A stretch of DNA of 64,000 nucleotides. Origin: Longibaculum muris. GTDB lineage: Bacteria > Bacillota_I > Bacilli_A > Erysipelotrichales > Coprobacillaceae. Under the pieces are notes generated by a model. That model did no database searches. It was not told the origin of the DNA and was given only the letters and a program-made list of their open reading frames with translations. Location of the stretch: the NCBI RefSeq assembly GCF_004343035.1, contig NZ_SMCQ01000013.1, forward strand, positions 1 through 64,000, read 5' to 3'. The position numbers and the translations under genes were made by a program. This document shows positions 8,746 through 16,935 of this stretch, piece after piece. How positions within the stretch are numbered: position 1 is the stretch's first letter; every line of letters starts with the position of its first letter.

Positions 8746-9627
8746 ATGTCTATATATATTCAACTTTTACTTGCAAGCTTCTTTTGGGGAAGTAATGTTA
8801 TTGTTATGAAATTACTTTTAAAAGAAATACCTTTTTTATTATTGGCATCAATGAGAGTCTTTTTTTCTTTTATGTTTATTGCTATTTATATGAAATTTAA
8901 AAAGTTTGATTTTCATTATGAACATAAAAAGAAGGCATTGTTTATTGGTATTTTAGCTATCTATTTGAATTTCTTTTTTACTTTTTTAGGGATGAATGAA
9001 GTGAAAGGAATTGATAATGCTTTTATGAATGCATTATCACCAATGTTAACTTTTCTATTTTCTGTTTTATTATTAAGACAAAGAGGGAGTCTTAAAGAAT
9101 ATATAGCACTTTTTTTAACTGTTTTTGCATTTTTATTATCTATTCGTTTTCGAATTTTTTCTATTAAATTAGGTTTCTGGTATTTATTTTTAGGAATGAT
9201 TTTATATATGCTAGCTAATGTCATGATTCAAAAATGGCATTTACATAATTCTTTAACTTTGACTTTGTATGAATTGTTATTTGGTTTTTTGTTTTTAGCA
9301 ATCCATTGTTTATGGAAAGGACAATTTCAATATCAAGCATTGTTAAAGATGCCATTATTTCATTGGATCTTGTTTTTGATTATTTCTGGAATAGGTTTTG
9401 CCTTTATTCAAGTAACATATATGCAATCGATTGAAAAGATAGGGGCTTTTCAGACAAGCTTTTTTTTAAGTTTAAATCCTATTGTGACATATGTTGAATC
9501 ATTAATATTTTTAAATGAAAAATTTGATTGGTTACATTTTATTGGTTTTATCATTTTAGCAATTGCAATCTATTTGATGAAAAACCACAAAGAAAAAGGA
9601 ACTACTCTTTCTCATAATAATGAATAA
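8746..9627 (+). CDS. EamA/DMT-family transporter
   Basis: A 293-residue membrane protein with about ten hydrophobic segments in two similar halves, the layout of EamA drug/metabolite transporters. The first half begins LLASFFWGSNVIVMKLL and includes ALSPMLTFLFSVLLL; the second half repeats this as FFLSLNPIVTYVESLIFLNE. Substrate cannot be read from sequence. ATG 8746 is preceded by GGGTGATGAG; an in-frame TTG at 8701 lacks a site. The 3' end overlaps the convergent dehydrogenase gene by 26 bases. The 165-base upstream region is AT-rich with a TATAAT at 8653-8658 but no well-spaced -35. Confidence 0.82.
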   Translation: MSIYIQLLLASFFWGSNVIVMKLLLKEIPFLLLASMRVFFSFMFIAIYMKFKKFDFHYEHKKKALFIGILAIYLNFFFTFLGMNEVKGIDNAFMNALSPMLTFLFSVLLLRQRGSLKEYIALFLTVFAFLLSIRFRIFSIKLGFWYLFLGMILYMLANVMIQKWHLHNSLTLTLYELLFGFLFLAIHCLWKGQFQYQALLKMPLFHWILFLIISGIGFAFIQVTYMQSIEKIGAFQTSFFLSLNPIVTYVESLIFLNEKFDWLHFIGFIILAIAIYLMKNHKEKGTTLSHNNE

Positions 9628-10459
9628 GAGCTTGTGTTCCTTTTTCGTTTTCAGCTAATTCTTCATACATTTTTAATACTGTATCTAAAACTTTTAAATG
9701 AATATCTTCATCGCTCATTTCTTTTTGAGCTATCTTCATGTCTTTAATAAAATGTTTAATATAAAATCCGGGCTCAAAATTATTCTCAAGAATAGCTTGA
9801 CCATTATGCTCTAATTGCCAACTGGCAGCTGCACCTTGACTAATACACTTCATCATCATGTCAGTATCAAGACCTACTGCTCGGGCATAATGAATAGCTT
9901 CTACTACCCCAGCGATATTTCCAGCAATGACAATTTGATTGGTCATTTTGGTATGTTGTCCTAAACCAGCTTGACCAACATACTGAATAGATTTTCCTAA
10001 TACCTGTAAGATAGGATTAACTTTATTGAAGCAATCCTGATCACCACCAATCATAATTGATAATGTTCCATTTTTAGCTCCAATGTCACCACCAGAAACT
10101 GGGGCATCCAAACTGCTTAGATGTTTTGCTTTTGCATCTTGATAAATTTTTTGAGCAAGAGCAGGTGAAGATGTTGTAAAGTCTATTAATATTGCGTTCT
10201 CTTTGGCGTGATTTAAAATACCATCTTCACCATAATAAACAGCTTCAACATCACTTGGATAACCTACCATAGTCATAATAATATCTTTATCATGAATACA
10301 ATCTTTTATTGTATCTTGCCAATCAATGCCTTCTTCAATTAAATCTACCACTTTATCTTTGGTACGGGTATAAATAGAAACATAGTAGCCAGCTTTTTTT
10401 AAGTTCCTAACCATTGATTTTCCCATAACCCCTACACCAATGAATCCTATTTTTTCCAT
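9602..10459 (-). CDS. NAD(P)-dependent beta-hydroxyacid dehydrogenase (3-hydroxyisobutyrate dehydrogenase/GarR family)
   Basis: A 285-residue cytosolic oxidoreductase. The Rossmann motif is GFIGVGVMGKSM at the N-terminus, the substrate-binding DAPVSGGDIGAKNGTL near residue 118, and the catalytic-lysine helix GQHTKMTNQIVIAGN near residue 168. These are the three signatures of beta-hydroxyacid dehydrogenases (3-hydroxyisobutyrate, tartronate semialdehyde or succinic semialdehyde reductases). The exact substrate is not decidable. It is alone on its strand with GGAGG six bases before ATG, and an extended -10-like TGGTAAAAT on the - strand upstream. It overlaps the convergent transporter gene with no terminator between. 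Confidence 0.88.
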   Translation of the reverse strand: MEKIGFIGVGVMGKSMVRNLKKAGYYVSIYTRTKDKVVDLIEEGIDWQDTIKDCIHDKDIIMTMVGYPSDVEAVYYGEDGILNHAKENAILIDFTTSSPALAQKIYQDAKAKHLSSLDAPVSGGDIGAKNGTLSIMIGGDQDCFNKVNPILQVLGKSIQYVGQAGLGQHTKMTNQIVIAGNIAGVVEAIHYARAVGLDTDMMMKCISQGAAASWQLEHNGQAILENNFEPGFYIKHFIKDMKIAQKEMSDEDIHLKVLDTVLKMYEELAENEKGTQALIHYYEKE

Positions 10460-10551
10460 AATGTTCCTCCTTGTTTTCTTATTTTACCACATTTATTTGA
10501 GATAGAAAAATCTTTTTATGAGGTATATAATGAAGTTAGGAGATGAGTGAA

Positions 10552-10995
10552 ATGAAAAAAGTATTGATTTTGATTGGCATCATAGCAGTTGGAATATGTC
10601 TTTATACTTGTGCAACTTTTAAGTTGAAGGATGATTCTTTAGAAAAAATTGAGACTATTGAGAATCAATGGTCAATGACTTTTCCTAATCATAAGACTTT
10701 ATTATATCAAAAAGATACTGTAGAAGGATTTCACAGAGATGGAAATCAATATTTTGTCTATTCTTTAGATGAAATTGATTCTCATGATTTTTCAAGTTTT
10801 CAAAAACAGCCTTCTCCAACATTAGAAAACCATATAAAATCATTATGGCATGATGATGGTTTAGATGAAACAGTGCAGCCAGATTTTAATGATGATTATA
10901 CTTATTACATAGTTTCAAAAGATGAATTTAATCATTTATATGTTTTACTTTTTGAAAATCAAAGGAAACTTTATATTATTCATGAAAAAATTTGA
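10552..10995 (+). CDS. Hypothetical membrane-anchored protein
   Basis: A 147-residue protein I do not recognise. It has one N-terminal hydrophobic segment (VLILIGIIAVGICLYTC) after MKK, then a soluble acidic domain rich in Asp, His and Tyr. The Cys after LYT is not in a canonical lipobox, so a simple membrane anchor is more likely than a lipoprotein. AGGAG lies nine bases before ATG 10552, whereas the earlier ATG at 10543 touches the site. Monocistronic, divergent from the dehydrogenase. Function unknown; the sensor or exported domain probably faces outside. Confidence 0.6.
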   Translation: MKKVLILIGIIAVGICLYTCATFKLKDDSLEKIETIENQWSMTFPNHKTLLYQKDTVEGFHRDGNQYFVYSLDEIDSHDFSSFQKQPSPTLENHIKSLWHDDGLDETVQPDFNDDYTYYIVSKDEFNHLYVLLFENQRKLYIIHEKI

Positions 10996-11013
10996 GAAAT
11001 ACATAGGAAAATC

Positions 11014-11041
11014 TTGACATTTCCTCTATTATCCATATAAT
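11014..11041 (+). promoter_or_regulatory. rpsO promoter
   Basis: TTGACA (11014-11019), 16-base spacer, TATAAT (11036-11041): near-consensus vegetative promoter, start expected near 11048. Confidence 0.85.
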
Positions 11042-11047
11042 AACAAG

Positions 11048-11118
11048 TGCGGCTATCTCTAGGATATAAGAGTCCTCGACCTATACCTTGGATTTGGCTA
11101 AGTTAATATATAAGGAGG
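11048..11118 (+). promoter_or_regulatory. Structured rpsO leader, possible S15 autoregulatory element
   Basis: The roughly 75-base leader contains AGGA/TCCT (11061-11064 with 11073-11076) and CTTGG/CTAAG (11087-11091 with 11098-11102) stems. It is more GC-rich than the surrounding DNA. S15 represses its own mRNA through leader structures in many bacteria, but architectures differ between lineages. I did not identify a specific known class, so this is a positional inference. Confidence 0.35.
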
Positions 11119-11125
11119 AAAACAC

Positions 11126-11392
11126 ATGTTAACTAAAGAAGAAAAAACTGCTATTATGAAAGAATATGCAAGAGCTGAAGGAGATACAGGTTCTCCAGAA
11201 GTACAAATCGCTGTATTAACTGCTGATATCAACAAATTAAATGGACACTTTAAAGTTCATAAAAAAGACTATCATTCAAATAGAGGTCTTTTAAAGAAAA
11301 TCGGTAGAAGAAGAGATTTATTAAAATATTTAAAAAATAAAGATCTTGACAGATATACAACATTAGTTGACAAATTAGGATTAAGAAGATAA
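11126..11392 (+). CDS. rpsO: 30S ribosomal protein S15
   Basis: An 88-residue primary 16S rRNA-binding protein. Typical segments are [36 protein letters not shown] and [10 protein letters not shown] (short excerpts of the conserved core). AAGGAGG precedes the start. It is a single gene bracketed by its own promoter and terminator. In many Firmicutes rpsO lies next to pnp; here it is 2.6 kb upstream with mgtE, a GNAT and a membrane protein in between. Confidence 0.97.
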   Translation: MLTKEEKTAIMKEYARAEGDTGSPEVQIAVLTADINKLNGHFKVHKKDYHSNRGLLKKIGRRRDLLKYLKNKDLDRYTTLVDKLGLRR

Positions 11393-11421
11393 AAGATATT
11401 CAAAAAAGAATATCTTTTTTT
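11391..11421 (+). terminator. rpsO terminator
   Basis: AAAAGATATTC, loop of six A, GAATATCTTTT and an extended T-run directly after the rpsO stop codon. Confidence 0.9.
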
Positions 11422-11473
11422 CTTTATTTTGTTTATAATATATATGGTTTTGTCAAGAAAGGATGTGATTTGT

Positions 11474-11572
11474 ATGTTTTATAGTAATAATGAAGTTCCC
11501 GAGCCGTTATCCTGTTTACATACAATAAATATCTTGGAGGGACAAATATGGAAAAGAGAATTGAAGAATTAG
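11474..11572 (+). CDS. Upstream ORF overlapping the mgtE start, possible leader peptide
   Basis: A 32-codon frame (starting MFYSNNEVPEPLSC) that begins 74 bases before mgtE, with AAAGGATGTGA about ten bases upstream. It runs 25 bases into mgtE in another frame. It contains CCC, GAG and CCG codons, uncommon in this AT-rich DNA, encoding an acidic/proline run (EVPEP). Leader peptides with such runs control the Mg2+ transporter gene mgtA in enterobacteria (MgtL). A similar role here is an inference; conservation across relatives would be needed to treat it as real. Confidence 0.4.
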   Translation: MFYSNNEVPEPLSCLHTINILEGQIWKRELKN

Positions 11573-12906
11573 AAAATCAAATTAAAGATTTATTGAATGA
11601 TAAAAAATATCATCAAATAAGAGAGTTATTAGTAGATTTAAATGAAGCAGATATTGCTGAAATTATTGAAACCATTGATAATAAAGAAGATGTTGTACGT
11701 ATTTTTAGGTTATTGCCTAAAGATAGTGCAGCGGATGTTTTTTCTTATATCCCAGTTGAATATGAACAAATGATTATTGAGTCATTAACCAATCGTGAAA
11801 TTGGTCAAATTATGAATGATCTTTATTCTGATGATGCGGTTGATATGTTAGAAGAAATGCCAGCAAATGTCGTTAAAAAAGTATTGGCGGCAACAGATAA
11901 AGAAACTCGTAGAGATATTAACAGTTTATTGAAATACCCAGAAGATTCTGCGGGAAGTATTATGACGGTTGAGTATGTTGATTTACGTGCTTATATGAGT
12001 GTATCTGATGCGATTGATCGTATTCGTCAAACGGGTGTTGATAAAGAAACAATCAATACTTGTTATGTGACAGATGCGCAAAAGCATCTGTTAGGGATTG
12101 TAACTTTAAGAGAAATCATTTTAGCAAAAACTGATGAGAATATTAAAGACTTAATGACTGAAAATGTTATTACTTTTCATACTTTAGATGATCAAGAAGA
12201 AGTTGCTAAACAATTCCAAAAATATGATTTTGGAGCGATGCCTGTTGTTGATAATGAAAATCGTTTGGTTGGAATTATTACGGTTGATGATGTTATGGAT
12301 ATCTTAGAAGAAGAAGCAACTGAAGATATCGAAATGATGGCAGCCATTACTCCAACGGATCAACCTTACATGAAAACAAGTGTTTTTGATACATATAAAA
12401 AACGTATTCCTTGGTTATTGTTGTTGATGATTTCAGCATCAATTACTGGAAAAATTATTCAAGGTTTTGAAACTGCCTTATCGACATATGTAATTTTAAC
12501 TGCTTTTATTCCAATGTTGATGGATACGGGTGGAAATTGTGGTTCACAAGCTTCAGTTTCGGTTATTCGTGCTTTGTCATTGGATGAAGTGGAATTTAAA
12601 GAATTACCACTTGTTGTATGGAAAGAAATGAAAGTATCTATTTTAGTTGGTGCCACTTTAGCAATTGCTAATTTTGCTAAAATCATGTTGATTGATCAAA
12701 CATCAATGCTGGTTGCTTTTGTTGTTTGTATGACTTTGTTTGTAACTGTCGTTGTAGCAAAATTTGTTGGTTGTACTTTACCGATTTTAGCTGATAAAAT
12801 TGGTTTTGATCCTGCAGTTATGGCAAGTCCATTTATTACTACTATTGTTGATGCTTTATCATTACTTGTTTATTTTAATGTGGCAGGAGCATTTTTAGGG
12901 ATTTAG
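11548..12906 (+). CDS. mgtE: Magnesium transporter MgtE
   Basis: A 452-residue Mg2+ channel/transporter of the cytoplasmic membrane. Domains in order: N-terminal superhelical MgtE_N (about residues 30-130, with the LPKDSAADVFSYIP-type repeats), paired CBS domains (about 135-255, VTFHTLDDQEEVAKQF and LVGIITVDDVMDIL), then a five-helix membrane domain with ALSTYVILTAFIPMLMDTGG-type sequence; the GGNCGSQ signature lies near residue 332. CBS domains normally close the channel when cytosolic Mg2+ is high. TTGGAGGGA precedes ATG 11548. A proline-containing upstream ORF overlaps the start. No M-box riboswitch is recognisable. Confidence 0.95.
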   Translation: MEKRIEELENQIKDLLNDKKYHQIRELLVDLNEADIAEIIETIDNKEDVVRIFRLLPKDSAADVFSYIPVEYEQMIIESLTNREIGQIMNDLYSDDAVDMLEEMPANVVKKVLAATDKETRRDINSLLKYPEDSAGSIMTVEYVDLRAYMSVSDAIDRIRQTGVDKETINTCYVTDAQKHLLGIVTLREIILAKTDENIKDLMTENVITFHTLDDQEEVAKQFQKYDFGAMPVVDNENRLVGIITVDDVMDILEEEATEDIEMMAAITPTDQPYMKTSVFDTYKKRIPWLLLLMISASITGKIIQGFETALSTYVILTAFIPMLMDTGGNCGSQASVSVIRALSLDEVEFKELPLVVWKEMKVSILVGATLAIANFAKIMLIDQTSMLVAFVVCMTLFVTVVVAKFVGCTLPILADKIGFDPAVMASPFITTIVDALSLLVYFNVAGAFLGI

Positions 12907-12920
12907 AAAAGAGGAAAACA

Positions 12921-13382
12921 ATGAATATCCGTTATGCAATAAAAAAAGATTATTTAGGTGTTGAAAATATTATGCAGCAAGTCCAAACAATGCATGTCTT
13001 CTGGAGTCCTGATATTTATCAAAAGGTAGATATAGCTATGCCTAAAGAAACATTTGAGATACTTGTTTTTCAAAAACAATTAATAGTAGCTGAAGATGAG
13101 AATCATCAAATATTGGGTATTGTTTCTTTTGAAGAAAAACAAAAGCAAGCTATACATCTTGTGAAAAGAAATATTATTTATATCCATGTCATAGCTATTG
13201 ATGAAAAATATCGTGGTCAGGGAATTGGTCGTCAATTGCTTGATTTTATGAAAAAGATGGCTAAAGATAAACATTATGATGGGTTGGAGTTATCGGTGAA
13301 TGTACACAATCAAAAAGCAAAATCAATGTATGAAAATTATGGATTTGAAGAAAAATCAATTCATATGAATTTAAAGTTATAA
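12921..13382 (+). CDS. GNAT-family N-acetyltransferase
   Basis: A 153-residue acetyltransferase. The acetyl-CoA-binding motif A is visible as HVIAIDEKYRGQGIGRQLLDFM (Q/RxxGxG/A core, near residue 95), followed by LSVNVHNQKAKSMYENYGFEEKS, the usual C-terminal motif of RimI-like enzymes. Substrate unknown. It starts 14 bases after mgtE with GAGGAAAAC upstream and is likely cotranscribed with it. Confidence 0.85.
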   Translation: MNIRYAIKKDYLGVENIMQQVQTMHVFWSPDIYQKVDIAMPKETFEILVFQKQLIVAEDENHQILGIVSFEEKQKQAIHLVKRNIIYIHVIAIDEKYRGQGIGRQLLDFMKKMAKDKHYDGLELSVNVHNQKAKSMYENYGFEEKSIHMNLKL

Positions 13383-13403
13383 TGTTTATGAAGGGAGATT
13401 GTG

Positions 13404-13868
13404 ATGCTTGATTCAATATATTTATCATGGTTAGGAATTATTTATCTTATTATGCTTTTTATTCCTAATTTCTTTTGGACAAAGCATCAACCTCTTGGTT
13501 ATGATGCAAAGTCAGAGAATTTGATTTTATTAATCCTAGAAAGAATAGGTCAAGGATTGGTGACTTGTTTTGCCATAATAAGTTTTCAAAAAATAATTTG
13601 GCAATGGGATATTTTATTGATAATTGCAACAATAGCTATGTTTTTGTATGAAGGTTATTGGATACGTTATTTTCGTAGTGATTGTACTTTGCAAGATTTT
13701 TATACTTCGTTTTTAAAGATTCCTTTAGCTGGAGCAACTTTACCAGTTTTAGCTTTTTTGTGTTTAGGAATCTATGAAAGACATATCTTGCTTGTTATTT
13801 CTACAATTATTTTAGGAATCGGACATATAGGAATACATTATGAACATTTTCGAAAGATAAATGCTTGA
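13404..13868 (+). CDS. Hypothetical integral membrane protein
   Basis: A 154-residue protein with about four hydrophobic helices (LGIIYLIMLFIPNFF, GLVTCFAIISF, LLIIATIAMFLYEGYWI, GATLPVLAFLCLGIY and a final one), with many aromatic residues. I recognise no enzymatic motif. GGGAG six bases before ATG 13404 decides the start over the GTG at 13401. It is the third gene after mgtE. Function unknown. Confidence 0.6.
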   Translation: MLDSIYLSWLGIIYLIMLFIPNFFWTKHQPLGYDAKSENLILLILERIGQGLVTCFAIISFQKIIWQWDILLIIATIAMFLYEGYWIRYFRSDCTLQDFYTSFLKIPLAGATLPVLAFLCLGIYERHILLVISTIILGIGHIGIHYEHFRKINA

Positions 13869-13927
13869 TTTCGAAGATGTTTTTTTGTTTTTTTCATGAT
13901 TTTAGGAATATATCAAAAATAAATAGT

Positions 13928-13955
13928 TTGTTATTGGGATAAATTATGCTATAAT
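13928..13955 (+). promoter_or_regulatory. pnp promoter
   Basis: TTGTTA (13928-13933), 16-base spacer, TATAAT (13950-13955) with an extended -10 TGC directly before it. Leader to ATG 13988 is about 25 bases. Confidence 0.75.
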
Positions 13956-13987
13956 AACAAAGATAATAAATGAGGTGGAAATATAAT

Positions 13988-16120
13988 ATGTCAAAACAAG
14001 TGTTTAGCTTAGAATTTTATGGAAAGACATTAACTGTTGAAACAGGTGAACTTGCCAAACAAGCCAATGGCTCAGTATTGGTTAGATATGATGATACAGT
14101 TATTTTGTCAACAGCAGTTGCTGGGAAAGAACCAAAAGATGTGGACTTTTTCCCATTAACAGTTACATATGAAGAAAAATTATATTCTGTAGGAAAAATT
14201 CCTGGAGGATTCTTAAAAAGAGAAGGGCGTCCTAGCGAACATGGAACATTAACGGCTCGTATGATTGACCGTCCAATTCGTCCATTGTTTGCTGATGGAT
14301 TTAGAAATGAAGTGCAAGTGGTGAATACTGTTTTATCAGTAGATCAAGAAGCATCACCAGAAATGGCAGCAATGTTTGGTGCATCTCTTGCGTTATGTTT
14401 ATCTGATATTCCTTTTAATGGACCAATTGCTGGTGTCAATGTTGGATTAATTGATGGTGAATTTACAATCAATGCTGGTCCAGAAGATATGGAAAGAAGC
14501 TTAATTAATCTTGAAGTTGCTGGAACAAAAGAAGCAATTAACATGGTTGAAGCTGATGCTAAAGAAGTTGATGAAGAAACAATGTTGAATGCTTTAATGT
14601 TTGGTCATGAAAAGATTAAAGAATTAATTGCTTTCCAAGAAAAAATTGTTGAAGCATGTGGTAAGGAAAAAATTGAAATTCCTTTATTTGAATTAGATCC
14701 TGCAATTGTAGAAGAAGTAGAAGTTTTAGCAAAAGAAAAAATGATTGCGGCTGTTTCTATTCCTGGAAAATTAGAAAGATATGGCGCTATTGATGATATC
14801 AATGCTGAAGTTGTTGCGCTTTTTGAAGAAAGAGATTATGCAGATTTAAAAGAACATGATTCAGTCATTAAACAAGTGAAGATTGTTTTACATGACTTAG
14901 AAAAAGATGAAGTCAGAAGATTAATTACTGAAGATAAGATTAGACCAGATGGAAGAAAAATTGATGAAGTGCGTCCATTAAATGCACAAGTTGATTTATT
15001 ACCAAGAGTTCATGGTTCAGCTTTATTTACCCGTGGTGAAACACAAGTTTTATCAGTGTGTACATTAGGAGCTTTAGGTGAACATCAAAAAATTGATGGT
15101 TTAGGTTTAGAAGATCAAAAACGTTTTATGCATCACTATAACTTCCCACCATATTCAGTTGGTGAAACAGGAAGAATGGGTGCGCCAGGACGTCGTGAAA
15201 TTGGACATGGGGCCTTAGGAGAAAGAGCTTTGGCTCAAGTAATTCCTAGTGAAGATGAATTCCCATATACAATTCGTGTTGTTTCTGAAGTTTTAGAATC
15301 TAATGGTTCTTCTTCACAAGCTTCTATCTGTGCATCATCAATGGCTTTAATGAGTGCCGGTGTTCCTATTAGCAATCCAGTTAGTGGTGTGGCTATGGGA
15401 TTAGTAAAAAAAGGTGACGATTATACAATTTTAACTGATATCCAAGGGATGGAAGATCATTTAGGTGATATGGACTTTAAAGTTGCAGGTACAAAAAATG
15501 GTATTTGTGCTTTACAAATGGATATTAAAATTGATGGTATCACAAAAGAAATTTTACAAGAAGCTTTAGCACAAGCTAAAATTGGTAGACAACAAATTAT
15601 GGATTGTATGTTAGGGGCTATTCAAGAACCTAGAAAAGAATTAAGTCCATATGCTCCAAAAGTCTTTATGATGAGAATTAATCCTGATCAAATTAAAGAT
15701 GTTATTGGACCAGGTGGTAAAAATATTAATGAAATTATTGAAAAATCTAATGATGTCAAGATTGATATTGAACAAGATGGTCGTGTGACAATTTATCACT
15801 TTGATCAAGATGCTATTAATACTGCAGCTAAATTAATCGAAAATATCGTGAAAAAAGCTGAAGTTGGTGAAATCTATGATGGTAAAGTTGTTCGTGTTGA
15901 AGATAAATTTGCCTTTGTTGAATTATTCGAAGGAACAAATGGATTCTTACATGTAGGTGATGTTGCTCATGAAAGAATCAATAAAGTATCTGATGTCTTA
16001 AAACTAGGAGATACTGTTAAAGTTAAAGTTACAAAAATCACAGATAAAGGTGTTAATGTTTCAAGAAAGGCTTTATTGCCAAAACCAGTTCAACCAAAGG
16101 AAGAAAAAACAAGTGAATAA
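13988..16120 (+). CDS. pnp: Polyribonucleotide nucleotidyltransferase (PNPase)
   Basis: A 710-residue phosphorolytic 3'-5' exoribonuclease of the RNA-decay machinery. Domains in order: first RNase PH core (about 10-220), helical linker, second RNase PH core with [21 protein letters not shown] (about 310-540), KH domain with [16 protein letters not shown] (about 565) and C-terminal S1 domain (about 620-695). GAGGTGG positions ATG 13988; an in-frame upstream ATG at 13970 overlaps that site. The stop overlaps the GTG of maf. Confidence 0.96.
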   Translation: MSKQVFSLEFYGKTLTVETGELAKQANGSVLVRYDDTVILSTAVAGKEPKDVDFFPLTVTYEEKLYSVGKIPGGFLKREGRPSEHGTLTARMIDRPIRPLFADGFRNEVQVVNTVLSVDQEASPEMAAMFGASLALCLSDIPFNGPIAGVNVGLIDGEFTINAGPEDMERSLINLEVAGTKEAINMVEADAKEVDEETMLNALMFGHEKIKELIAFQEKIVEACGKEKIEIPLFELDPAIVEEVEVLAKEKMIAAVSIPGKLERYGAIDDINAEVVALFEERDYADLKEHDSVIKQVKIVLHDLEKDEVRRLITEDKIRPDGRKIDEVRPLNAQVDLLPRVHGSALFTRGETQVLSVCTLGALGEHQKIDGLGLEDQKRFMHHYNFPPYSVGETGRMGAPGRREIGHGALGERALAQVIPSEDEFPYTIRVVSEVLESNGSSSQASICASSMALMSAGVPISNPVSGVAMGLVKKGDDYTILTDIQGMEDHLGDMDFKVAGTKNGICALQMDIKIDGITKEILQEALAQAKIGRQQIMDCMLGAIQEPRKELSPYAPKVFMMRINPDQIKDVIGPGGKNINEIIEKSNDVKIDIEQDGRVTIYHFDQDAINTAAKLIENIVKKAEVGEIYDGKVVRVEDKFAFVELFEGTNGFLHVGDVAHERINKVSDVLKLGDTVKVKVTKITDKGVNVSRKALLPKPVQPKEEKTSE

Positions 16121-16688
16121 AATTATCTTGGCTTCGACTTCGCCAAGACGAAAAGAATTATTAGAAAGTACGGGCATCGATTTTATAATCGATGCTTCTT
16201 CTATAGAAGAAGTCATGGATGAAACATTACCTTTATCATTAAGATTACAAAAACTAGCAACTGATAAAGCTTATCCAATTCATCAAAAATATCCTCATGA
16301 TATTGTTATTGGTGCGGATACAATTGTTTATTTAGATGATGAAATCATCGGAAAAGCCCGTGATGAAGCACATGCTCGTGAGATTTTAATGAAACTTAAT
16401 CATCGTAAACATAGTGTTTATAGTGCTGTGGCTATCTATTTTGGTGAAGAACTTGTGACATTTGTAGAAAAAACAGATGTTTATTTTAAAGATATAACAA
16501 ATATGATTGATGATTATCTTGCTTCAAAGGAATGGATGGGTAAAGCGGGAGCTTATGGAATTCAAGGACGTGCTGATTGTTTTGTTGATCATGTTGATGG
16601 TGATAAAAACAATGTTATTGGATTACCTCTTTCAAAAGTTATGGAAGTCTTAAAACAACATATTTCATTTGAGAATCTCACTTTATAG
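16113..16688 (+). CDS. maf: Maf-family nucleotide pyrophosphatase
   Basis: A 191-residue dTTP/UTP-type pyrophosphatase of the Maf house-cleaning family, linked to septum control in Bacillus. Motifs: [14 protein letters not shown] at the N-terminus, [16 protein letters not shown] (about residue 67), and [11 protein letters not shown] (about 150). The start is GTG 16113 within the pnp end (eight-base overlap) because the family motif begins at residue 3; AAAGGAAG lies upstream. The first 100 bases contain three consecutive inverted repeats. In Bacillus maf sits beside radC-mreBCD; here it is detached from that cluster. Confidence 0.93.
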   Translation: MNKIILASTSPRRKELLESTGIDFIIDASSIEEVMDETLPLSLRLQKLATDKAYPIHQKYPHDIVIGADTIVYLDDEIIGKARDEAHAREILMKLNHRKHSVYSAVAIYFGEELVTFVEKTDVYFKDITNMIDDYLASKEWMGKAGAYGIQGRADCFVDHVDGDKNNVIGLPLSKVMEVLKQHISFENLTL

Positions 16689-16700
16689 TGAGATTTTTTT
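16674..16700 (+). terminator. pnp-maf terminator
   Basis: AATCTCAC, six-base loop, GTGAGATT and a T-run, overlapping the maf stop. Confidence 0.9.
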
Positions 16701-16876
16701 GGTGATATATGAGTAAACTGCAATGATAAGTGATAGATTCATTTTTTGTTGATGAATCGAAGATAATTTTTAAAAATAAGATAAAGAGGGTAAGATATTA
16801 AGAAAAAATGGTGGTTTTATATTTTTAGATATCTTGTGTTTTTTTATAAAAATATGTAAACGGATTCATTTTTATG
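16701..16876. other. AT-rich intergenic stretch
   Basis: Between the maf terminator and the pfkA promoter I see no gene. One seven-base inverted repeat (GATTCAT 16736-16742 with ATGAATC 16752-16758) and an imperfect AAGATAT/ATATCTT pair are present, of unknown meaning; they lie upstream of the predicted pfkA start site. Confidence 0.5.
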
Positions 16877-16905
16877 TTGTAGTCTTATTGAAATTTTATT
16901 ATAAT
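16877..16905 (+). promoter_or_regulatory. pfkA promoter
   Basis: TTGTAG (16877-16882), 17-base spacer, TATAAT (16900-16905), ending about 30 bases before ATG 16936. Confidence 0.65.
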
Positions 16906-16935
16906 AAGTGAGAAGGAAAAATGGAGGATGAAAAT

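Noticed and set aside
11422-11547. M-box (ykoK) magnesium riboswitch before mgtE
   Set aside because: The region is too short and lacks the conserved M-box segments.
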